Assembly (NCBI GenBank): GCA_020002185.1
Contig: CM034532.1
Location: 47,701,962 to 47,765,961 of the forward strand
Source of the DNA: Paraescarpia echinospica
Taxonomy: Eukaryota > Annelida > Polychaeta > Sabellida > Siboglinidae
DNA length: 64,000 bases
Direction: 5' to 3'
The position numbers and the translations under genes are program-made. Positions 38,901 through 50,900 of the stretch are shown here, piece after piece; position 1 is the first letter of the stretch; each line of letters opens with the position of its first letter. The notes beneath the pieces were generated by a model. It had not been told where the DNA came from. It worked only from the letters and a program-made list of their open reading frames with translations, and searched no databases.

Positions 38901-41900
38901 CCTCAAGTTTCAGAGATGGTCCTTTGGTTATTATTGAAGCATTACTTAATTCTGGGCCTGTCATGTTTTCATGCAGCAGTTCCTGAAACTCTTGCGTCAA
39001 TACATTGGCTCTGAATTCGTAGACTGCATCTGGGTCCCAGTCATTTTCATCCGTCTCATCAATTCGTGCCTGCATCGCTTGCCTCGTCATTATTAACTTC
39101 AAATATCCAGGATGACAACCTTCAGTTTGGATCACCAGGGTGAGTTGCTCAGAGTCAATTTCGTCTTTGTATCCAACCCTTTTCTGGTCAATTAAACTGA
39201 TGATGTCTGTGTCAGGCGATGTGACTTCTTCGCCAGAATCCGTTGTTAAGAAGACCTTGATGGGCATCAAGATCGGCAGGTTGAGACCTTCCCACATGCT
39301 GCCACTCGGGTACTCGTCCACAGTGTGATCGTCATTGAAGAACTCTAGCATTCTCAGCCACATGTAGCCAATGATTTCCTCTGATCTCCAAATATTCGTT
39401 CCGTCAGTGTCACACATGCTTTTAACACCCGGCTGATGAGTGGTTTCTCTCACTTGGTGAATGTCATCATCCTTGTCTTGTCCCATGTTGCAGACAGCTT
39501 TGTCATGGATGTGGTGTTGGCAACAGTCTTTGCAGTCCTGTCTGCTTTTATTAGAGGCTTTCAGCTGTCTACCAGTACATCCAAGAGGCAGAGGTGGCCT
39601 AGAGGAGATCCTTTCATAGAACATGACAATGTCTGGACTGCATTTCTCCATGTCTGTCAAGCCCAAACCATATGTTTCACCCTGCTTTCCCTTTTCTTGC
39701 AATTCCAGCCGTTTTTTCAGTTCCGTTAGCTCTGGCTCTTCCAGAAGCTCCTGTAGTTTCACCATGAGCTCTGGATCATCCAACGGTCTCTCTTGTGCTA
39801 ACAACTTTATTAGAATTGTTTGATGAAGCTGCTGATCTTCTTGACAGTCTGGGTCACCATCTACGTGCTTATCTTGGTTCATTCTCGCCAACTTCTCCTG
39901 CAGAGTTTGTGGTATCAGGTGCTTTGTCAATCTTTGTCGCTTCAAGACAGGGTGGCCAGGCATTGGAACTGTCGGCACGTATCTTAGTGGTATGAAGTGA
40001 CGCAGGAAAAAGGACAGATGTGACAATGGTGTTCCACTCAGCCAGTCATACTTCACCATGTCAGGTTCAGACATCAATGTCGTCCCCTGTGATTTCTGAA
40101 AATTAGAATTATGACCATGTAAAGCAAAAACGTGAATGCTTCCATGTGAATTGTGCAGGTGTTTTTATGTGAATTGTGCAGGTGTGAATTCCTGGTTTTG
40201 TCATGGACAAGCTTTTGTTATTCAGTGTTGCTGACTAGGTATAGTTGTATTAATATTTAAGCACTGCAAAAAGCTGTATGTCATCAAATTAAATTGATTG
40301 AAGAACGTGCTTCAAAAAAGATCATTCCATGTCAAATAAACCAATGATAAAAAAGGTTGGTGTCTCAGAATTGACTTAATCTTTAGCCAATAATCAAGTG
40401 GCCGTATTTGAGTACTCCTGCAAAAGATTAAATTGTAAATAAGTGTACATGAAAATTGCACCCATTATGTTGTAGGTTTTCAGGTTCCTCTATAAAGAGA
40501 AGTCTACAAAATACACATGGCCTGGGTCTTTAAAAATGGCTCATCAAGTGTGGCATAAGGGGTGGAAAAATCACCTTGTAGAAATCATTTTTTTCTTCAT
40601 TCCTGCATGATCCATGCACATTCTAGTTTAAAAAAAATAAAAACTTAATATATTAACTCAATGTTTGTTATTGTTATCAAGGTTTTATTGGCAATGACTC
40701 AACAAGAACATCAGCTTTAAGAAATATTAATTACCACCTATACAAACCCATGTAATCAAATTAAGCACTTTTTGTTTGTTCTCACATGATAAAATACACT
40801 TAATACTTAAGTTTGATACCACTTTTGGGCGTATGAATGTGATAATTCTCAAATTATCTGATTTTCATGTGGTCAAAACGTATGTTTAAAAAAAATTATT
40901 AAATGAAAAAATATAACAAATAAACATCAGCATTTAACATCTTAATTATTTCATACACATCTCCACCATAACACTTCTACACAAAATGTCAAACCAGTCG
41001 GACAATTTATCTGGACACATTAAGCATTTGAGTTAACAAAGGTACCCAATATGTTACACTCCTGACATTATACTTGTCTTGTTTTAAAATTAAATGTGAT
41101 TGAAATCAAACAAACTGATAGTTTCCCATGATGCAACATACTAAGTGCTTGAGTATGGCTTGAGTATTTAAAATGTGCCTACCTCAAATTAAGCCATTTT
41201 CTATTGGTTGAAACACTTGTTTGTGTAATAGAAGATCATTTTGTCAAGTATCTAATCAATATAATAATCAGTATTGAACACCTTAGCTAGTATGGAACCC
41301 TTCCTGGTAACAAGGAAACTTTCATAAACAATTTTGAACCAGATGTACAATTTGTCTTGACACATTGAGCATTTGAATTAACATCATATATAGGCACCAA
41401 ATCCGTTACACTCCTGACAAGTGACAATGACTTTACATTTAATTTGTCAAGTTTTAATATTAAATGTGATTGAAATCTAACATACAGTGATTGTTTTAAA
41501 ATGTGCATACCACAAATTAAACCAATTTCTATTGGTTCAAACAAGTTATTTATGTAATAGAAGATAATTTTTCAAAGTTCTAAAATTCCTCCCAGCAGCT
41601 CTCAAACTATTCATTTTCATTGTATTATTGTGGCAAAGTGATAATGTATGTAAACATACACCAATGGCAATGCTGCTGTCTAATTAATACAAAAACTTAG
41701 AATTCCACTAAAATGTTACACTCCTGACAACACTATTACATCAGCTACCACCTTAATGAATACATATTATCAAGTTTGATCCCATTCATGTAATAGACAT
41801 AGGAGCTACGATGACTCATTGACTGAACATGTCAACAAGTAATTCTAAACCAATGTGTCTAAATCTGGCAGCCTCAGCTTTCAGCAATGTTACCCTCCTG

Positions 41901-44900
41901 ACAAATGTGGTAATGGGAATACATTCCTGTAGTTTCAAATATAAATATCTGAGGAACAATTAGTACAAAAACATCAGTATATTAATTAGCAAACATCAAT
42001 AACACCAGGTGAAAACAAAATCTTTTTGTTTTCTGTTTTATAGGACCTTGAATGCAACAGGAGGTTAATTTTCTTTGCTTGTAAACCATTTGGATATACG
42101 TGTATAGAGTCACATATATAGATCACAAGTGATGCCACATTACCCAAAAGCTAGCAAATGTTTCTCTAATAATCCTACATTGATAAAATTATATGTTTAT
42201 ATAGTTTGCTGTTTGTAATTTTTTACTGCAATTTCAAAATTATGTATTTTTAAAATGTACTGCTAAAAGTGTGACATTCCTGACAATTTTACACTCTGAT
42301 TGTCCAATAATTTTGATAATTTCCAATACAGTGACTTGACATTTTGCATGAATAAAGACTGACATAAGAACTTCTGTTAATAACATCACGCACATCTGAA
42401 AGTACATTATCAGATTCAGTGTCAGTGAAAGTATAAAAATCATCAAAATGAACCATTTTTTGACCCAGGCCATATAACTGATTTTTGTTTTTTTGCAAAA
42501 ATTCTCGAGTATTTAACTACTTCTACATTATTTAAAATTGAAATAAATTCTGAGACATCAAGGTTTAAAATTCCCTGTAAATCTGTCCTAATATAACAAC
42601 TGCATTGAATATTGACCTTGTCTCGTTTGTGTTGCTTTTTGTTGTCCCGGATCACTGCCACCCTCTCCATGACACGGATCAGTTCATCCTGCAAGATATG
42701 GTTCTGCTCAGTACAGATCAAAGTGTACACTACTCAAAGTGAACATCACAGACAGCCTGAAAATGGAGGAGTTTGTCAACTGAGGGAGTTTATCAAAATA
42801 ACTAATAAAGTACCATAGTTAATAATAATAAGGTAACTTCTTTTGCACCTAAATCCTCGGAAGCCAAGCTCAGAGGTGCAACCAAGCTCAGAGGTGCAAC
42901 CAAGCTCAGAGGCACAACATTCAAAATTGTATATGCCGGAAGGGAAACAATACAATAGTATCTGTGTATTTGTATATTTAATAAACATTTATGATGACCG
43001 TCAGTCAATTAAATTAATTAGTTTTCTTCATTTTTCAGACGGGGGAAATTTCCAAATGGAATGGTGATATTGGGTGGATTAAATTAAAGAGATACAAGAA
43101 GTGGTATAATAATTTAATAATTGGTAATTGCCAGTAAGACATTTTAAATCTAGTGAGGTAATCCATTTCATTGGGTGGTTCTGCTGTTGCCATGGCGATA
43201 ACACAGTTACCAACCCATAGGTTCCTGGAAATAGTTGACAATTAATTAGGAATAATTAGGAAAATGTATTGCATAGATCCTGGTTAGCCGACCTATAAAA
43301 CAGGAGGATGGCACCATTCGTGAGGTGATTATGATGATAATAAAATAATTATATACTTTTTGGAAAGTTATATTTGTTAAAATCTTTGGTATGTATTATA
43401 ATTTTATATGCATTTGTTACATGAAGAAAAGCTCAATATAAATTCTTCTAAACTAACTTGAAAGTCATGCTGTTGTTTGACTTTTGAAGCTTTTTATAGC
43501 TTTTCAATTTCATGTGTACAAGAAATATCCTTGTTTGATTTATTAAAAATTAATCCTTGGTGAAATTCCCATCTGTCAGAGTTTTATTTTTGCCATCACT
43601 TGCAATCTGATGGAGTGTCTTGTTACTAGGAAATCTTAAAGGGAAACAAATGGAACTTTTTATTCATTTGCAACTAAAGTTGGCATACGATTCTTAATTG
43701 TGGTTTCAAATGGTTATCCCCTGGTAGTTTTGATTAACTTTTAGATGAATATATAGACCCAAATAACTGCCTGTTTGTTTCCCTTTAACTGGTTGAGTTT
43801 GTCGATATTTTACATTATGTCGTGTTGTACTCAAAGTTGCAACCTCAGCATATTATTATTAATCAGTTTTATTCACAACAGCTTAGATATTTTATTACAT
43901 GGTACATTTTTTAGGAATGTCCAATGTAATTAGCTACCACATTGGAGCATTCAGATTGTGTTGCTCTAGTCTACATAGCTCGTCTCTGTGACACTCTAAA
44001 ACTTATGTTAATTTTGTACCACTCCCTGTATTCTAGAGACTGTAATAAATCAATGTGCAACTGTGCATTCAACATCAGGTTCCCCTCACCTTGTACTTGA
44101 TCCTTGGCAAGGCAAAGGGAAGTGTTGTCCAAAAGTGGAGAACTATCAAAATGAAACTACCAGTTGTCAGGCTTGTAGCGCGCATGACATGGCTAAAAAT
44201 AAAATGTGTTGTCATCTACTAGTACTATTCATTACCGTGGCGACTGGGTGAGTAACTGACACGTTACGCCTGAGAGCATACTAATAATCACACTGGTCTA
44301 TTATATTACCTAGCATAATATATAGTTGACTTTTGTCAGTTCAGAAAGGACTTGGTTTTTAAAGCTAACAGAGAGTGTTTGGGTTTCTTCAAAACTGGTG
44401 TGGTCTGTTATAATATAAAAGCCCAGATTTCAATCATTCCGGTACATTTTAATAAAATAATAATAATTGTTGTGTTTCTATGGAATATGGCTGTTCTGAC
44501 ATATATACAAACACGTAGTAAAGCATGAGAACATTCACCGTGACTGTGAATACATGTAGATGGGATACTGGGACAAGAGAGAGTTGGGCAACGACAGATA
44601 GCTGTGTTTTTAGTTGTGGGAGAAATAAAAAATGTAGTGTTCTTGATGCTAGTTTACCAACAGTTGTGTGTGGAAGAATTACAGACATGTACATTGTACT
44701 TAATATATTTTCTTTTAATGTTTTTTTAATTACCTTTATTGAAAATCAAATTAATACCTACATACTTTGCGTTTACATGACTCTGTAGTCTGTGTGAGTA
44801 TAAAAGTTGTATATATTGTGATACACATCATTCACACATTCAATGTCTGTCCCATCTATATATGACTGTAGTCTGTGTCAGTATAAAAGTTGTAGCTATT

Positions 44901-47900
44901 GTGATACACACCATTCACATTCAATGTCTGTCCCATCTTTTTATGACTCTGTAGTCTGTGTCAGTATAAAAGTTGTAGCTATTGTGATACACATCATTCA
45001 CACATTCAATGTCTGTCCCATCTTTATATGACTCTGTAGTCTGTGTCAGTATAAAAGTTGTAGCTATTGTGATACACACCATTCACACATTCAATGTCTG
45101 TCCCATCTTTATATGACTCTGTAGTCTGTGTCAGTATAAAAGTTGTAGCTATTGTGATACACATCATTCACACATTTAATGTCTGTCCCATCTTTATATG
45201 ACTCTGTAGTCTGTGTCAGTATAAAAGTTGTAGCTATTGTGATACACATCATTCACATATTCAATGTCTGTCCCATCTTTATATGACTCTGTAGTCTGTG
45301 TCAGTATAAAAGTTGTAGCTATTGTGATACACATCATTCACACATTCAATGTCTGTCCCATCTTTATATGACTCTGTAGTCTGTGTCAGTATAAAAGTTG
45401 TAGCTATTGTGATACACACCATTCACACATTCAATGTCTGTTCCATCTTTATATGACTCTGTAGTCTGTGTCAGTATAAAAGTTGTAGCTATTGTGATAC
45501 ACATCATTCACACATTCAATGTCTGTCCCATCTTTATATGACTCTGTAGTCTGTGTCAGTATAAAAGTTGTAGCTATTGTGGTACACATCATTCACACAT
45601 TCAATGTCTGTCCCATCTTTATATGACTCTGTAGTCTGTGTCAGTATAAAAATTGTAGCTATTGTGGTACACATCATTCACACATTTAATGTCTGTCCCA
45701 TCTTTATATGACTCTGTAGTCTGTGTCAGTATAAAAGTTGTAGCTATTGTGATACACATCATTCACACATTTAATGTCTGTCCCATCTTTATATGACTCT
45801 GTAGTCTGTGTCAGTATAAAAGTTGTATCTATTGTGGTACACATCATTCACACATTCAATGTCTGTCCCATCTTTATATGACTCTGTAGTCTGTGTCAGT
45901 ATAAAAGTTGTATCTACTGTGGTACACATCATTCACACATTCAATGTCTGTCCCATCTTTATATGACTCTGTAGTCTGTGTCAATATAAAAGGTGTATCT
46001 ACTGTGGTACACATCATTCACACATTTAATGTCTGTCCCATCTTTATATGACTCTGTAGTCTGTGTCAGTATAAAAGTTGTATCTACTGTGGTACACATC
46101 ATTCACACATTCAATGTCTGTCCCATCTTTATATGACTCTGTAGTCTGTGTCAGTATAAAAGTTGTATCTACTGTGGTACACATCATTCACACATTTAAT
46201 GTCTGTCCCATCTTTATATGACTCTGTAGTCTGTGTCAATATAAAAGTTGTATCTACTGTGGTACACATCATTCACACATTCAATGTCTGTCCCATCTTT
46301 ATATGACTGTAGTCTGTGTCAGTATAAAAGTTGTATCTACTGTGGTACACATCATTCACACATTCAATGTCTGTCCCATCTTTATGACTCTGTAGTCTGT
46401 GTCAGTATAAAAGTTGTATCTACTGTGGTACACATCATTCACACATTCAATGTCTGTCCCATCTTTATATGACTGTAGTCTGTCAGTATAAAAGTTGTAT
46501 CTACTGTGGTACACATCATTCACACATTCAATGTCTGTCCCATCTTTATATGACTCTGTAGTCTGTGTCAATATAAAAGGTGTATCTACTGTGGTACACA
46601 TCATTCACACATTCAATGTCTGTCCCATCTTTATGTGACTCTGTAGTCTGTGTCAATATAAAAGGTGTATCTACTGTGGTACACATCATTCACACATTCA
46701 ATGTCTGTCCCATCTTTATGTGACTCTGTAGTCTGTGTCAATATAAAAGTTGTAGCTATTGTGATACACATCATTCACACATTTAATGTCTGTCCCATCT
46801 TTATATGACTCTGTAGTCTGTGTCAGTATAAAAGTTGTAGCTATTGTGATACACATCATTCACACATTTAATGTCTGTCCCATCTTTATATGACTCTGTA
46901 GTCTGTGTCAGTATAAAAGTTGTATCTACTGTGGTACACATCATTCACACATTCAATGTCTGTCCCATCTTTATATGACTCTGTAGTCTGTGTCAGTATA
47001 AAAGTTGTATCTACTGTGGTACACATCATTCACACATTCAATGTCTGTCCCATCTTTATATGACTCTGTAGTCTGTGTCAATATAAAAGGTGTATCTACT
47101 GTGGTACACATCATTCACACATTTAATGTCTGTCCCATCTTTATATGACTCTAGTCTGTGTCAGTATAAAAGTTGTATCTACTGTGGTACACATCATTCA
47201 CACATTCAATGTCTGTCCCATCTTTATATGACTCTGTAGTCTGTGTCAGTATAAAAGTTGTATCTACTGTGGTACACATCATTCACACATTTAATGTCTG
47301 TCCCATCTTTATATGACTCTGTAGTCTGTGTCAATATAAAAGTTGTATCTACTGTGGTACACATCATTCACACATTCAATGTCTGTCCCATCTTTATGAC
47401 TCTGTAGTCTGTGTCAGTATAAAAGTTGTATCTACTGTGGTACACATCATTCACACATTCAATGTCTGTCCCATCTTTATGACTCTGTAGTCTGTGTCAG
47501 TATAAAAGTTGTATCTACTGTGGTACACATCATTCACACATTCAATGTCTGTCCCATCTTTATATGACTGTAGTCTGTGTCAGTATAAAAGTTGTATCTA
47601 CTGTGGTACACATCATTCACACATTCAATGTCTGTCCCATCTTTATATGACTCTGTAGTCTGTGTCAATATAAAAGGTGTATCTACTGTGGTACACATCA
47701 TTCACACATTCAATGTCTGTCCCATCTTTATGTGACTCTGTAGTCTGTGTCAATATAAAAGGTGTATCTACTGTGGTACACATCATTCACACATTTAATG
47801 TCTGTCCCATCTTTATATGACTCTGTAGTCTGTGTCAGTATAAAAGTTGTAGCTATTGTGATACACATCATTCACACATTTAATGTCTGTCCCATCTTTA

Positions 47901-50900
47901 TATGACTCTGTAGTCTGTGTCAGTATAAAAGTTGTAGCTATTGTGGTACACATCATTCACACATTTAATGTCTGTCCCATCTTTTTGCAAGACAAATATC
48001 TAAAGCAAATTGAAACATTGATGAAACATTGAAACAGTACGAAAGTTGTAAAAGTTGTAGAATATGTACCTTTCTCTGTTTCAGAGTAATCACAGCTGTT
48101 TACACATACTTATAATATTATTGCATTTATACGTATGTGAGCATGTCAGACAATACCACCATTGTAGGTTCATATACTTAAACATTCTTACTGTCTAAAA
48201 ATAATTACAGTGATTTAATCAATTACCCAAACAAAGTAGACCGACACATTCATAGTTCCTCAGTTGTCTTCCATTTACCGTAACCCATACATGCAGGCCC
48301 ATTGGCCAGGGGGTGTGATGTATTGCATTGTGTATTTTCTATCCACCTATCTATGTGAACATGGATTCTTATTCTGCATATATACCAAACTTTGAGTCCG
48401 ATTCTGTGTCAAGGATGATCCCCAAATCTGCCTGTTCAAAACTACTTCCCGAATTGAGTTACTGATTCCCCCCTCTTGTTTGTTCTATTTTTACTAATTG
48501 CCTACACTTCATTTATCTAATTAATTAGATTATGTATTATTGTTGAACCATGTGTAGAAGTTTTGTTTACACAGTCTGTGTAGAATTTTGTTTTTACAGA
48601 GTCTATATATTTTATGTTAAAATGATAGGTGCCTAACAATCATCTCAGATCTCGGGGGTACGCAGGTAGAAAAGGATTGGGAACCGCTGGTCTAGAGCAT
48701 GTCAATGTCCGAAGACACACTTGCAGTTTGACAAAAAAATGTGCCCATATGTGCTTGCATGCTGATGCATACATGCATTTGTACACACCACCATTGTAGA
48801 TATGTACACTTACAACGTTATTACTGTCTCAAAATAATTACAGTGAATTGGTCAATTTTTAAAACAAAGTAGACACACTTTCACAGTTGCTCAATTGTCT
48901 TACATTTACCATAATCCATAAATGCAGGCCCCATAGGCTGGGGTATGATGGATGGGTGTGCATGCAATCCACTCCTCCGCTGAGGCAAAACAGTTCCACT
49001 CGAGGGAAAAGAGTTCCACCTGACATACCAAAAGGGTGCAGATGGAGGTGTTTTGGGAACCTGCCGGTCAATGCAGGTTGAAAAATGCAAGATGCTATGG
49101 GCTTGTACATGCTACCATTAATTTCATCGAAATAGCAACCAATTGAGATCGCCATTGAACTGTAGCTATATTTACAGGTGGGCCACAACAAGGGCGGCAG
49201 TCAGAAAGGTCGTCCCCGCAGTCAGTCGAAGCTGCTGTACTTTGGCACAGCCGACGACGTGAATCGGTGGCTTCGAAAGTACTGTGGTCAGTTCTACCAG
49301 CTCTACGGTGGTCTCTTCAAACAACATGACATCAATGGTGTGTACAGTGAAGGCTGCAGCATTCCACCTGTAGTTGATCATGTCATTTGTGTAGTTAGCA
49401 CCTTACACATTTCAGTTAATCAGTCAGGGAGTGTTCTAGCCCTGATCAACCCATTACCTTTCTTCTTAGGCTACACTTGTTAATTGCATAAAGATGTTTA
49501 ACAATCTTGATAAATTTCAACTGTTGGATGCAATATTCCAATTAATTAGAAGGTGTATTACATACAATTAAGGAAAATTGTGAACATTATTTCTCTAAGC
49601 TGTTTTTACTCATGGTAGGGTGATGTGAGATTTTGTTGAACACATTGGCGTGTGTACAAGTTTAAACCTATATAAACGACTGATTACGTAGAACTGAAGC
49701 CATACATTCAAAACATCAAGATAAGAATGTTCTGCTGCAAAAGCCATAAGTACTCTTTTTTTAAGATAGGTACTTTTGGAGGTACGTGTGAAAGTGTTTA
49801 TAAATTTGTCCAGGTTTTTTTCCAGGGGTAGTTGTTCCGAGACCCAGCATCAACTTCTGACTAACAGTTACTGGAATTTTTAGAATTTTAAAGAATAGTC
49901 ATAACAATGGCCTTTTCCTATACAATGTGAGCTGTTTTAATGAACAAAATAATGAGCTCATAAGAATCTTAGTGAAACAATTCCTGGTCTTTGTAGCAGA
50001 AGCAGCTGGAGAATGTGTCAATGCTGAGGATTTCTTTTTATTGCAGTAAATTAATTAGTGCAAAGGTTGTTTTACATGTATAAAAGTAACTATTATGAAA
50101 TACACTTGTTTTAATACTAAACTATGACCATGTTATTTTATATATTTTAGGCCAAATTAATAAACAGTTTCAATTATCCATGAAAATATTCTTGCAGGTC
50201 GAGCTTTGGGTCGTCTCAATGACGTTACGCTACAGCGGATGGGAATGACAAACAGAACACACAGGTGGGTTCACACTAGACATACTGGTACCTGCATTTA
50301 CCAGGGTCGTGTGGCAGGGGTATGGACATTTCCCCCTAGACACCCTTCCCCAGAATACCTTTACCCAGACCCTCTTTCCCAAGACACCATTCCACAGGAC
50401 ACCCTTCCTCAAGACAGTCTTCTCCAAGACACCCTACTAAAACTGGAATGTGTATAATCGAGAGATGTATGGCAGAAATGCAATCATGAGATTTTGTGTA
50501 TGTAATTTTAGGATTGTTTTTGTATTATTACCATTTCAACTGAATCGATTTTGCAATGTTTATTATATTCTTATAACAATCTCCCAGCAACAATGTGGCT
50601 TTGGTTACAGCACAATTAAGCGTACTTTTGTGTCTGAATTCTAGTAGTGTATGTACTATTGTTGTACTGCTGTTGTGAAATGTTGTAGGAAATAAGTATT
50701 ACTTGATTTCATTGAATGGGGTTTCTCTCAATGTAATAGTAAACATGATGATGATAATAACTCTATCACATATATGTATGTTATACCAGTTATTTTAATG
50801 ATGGACTAAAGGGATCAAGTTCAAACTTCTTCGAAGTTCACCAACTTTGTAATTGCTCTATGACACTGTTAACTTGTGGACACTTCACAAAAATGCATAC

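Larger units (their letters stand above)
33690..40510. repeat. segmental duplication, copy 1
   Basis: This block is repeated at about 57020-64000 in the same orientation, with indels. Shared landmarks in order: GGGCCGATGCCAC; a fold-back element; the SAM gene's first coding exon; a GT-rich stretch; the Mab-21/TPR gene; and the flank ending CCTCTATAAAGAGAAGTCTA. The second copy runs into the right edge, so the true right boundary is unknown. Confidence 0.9.

Noticed and set aside
44778..47984. CRISPR-like regular array
   Set aside because: The whole 85-bp unit is conserved, with no unique spacers, and the context is an animal intron. It is a minisatellite.
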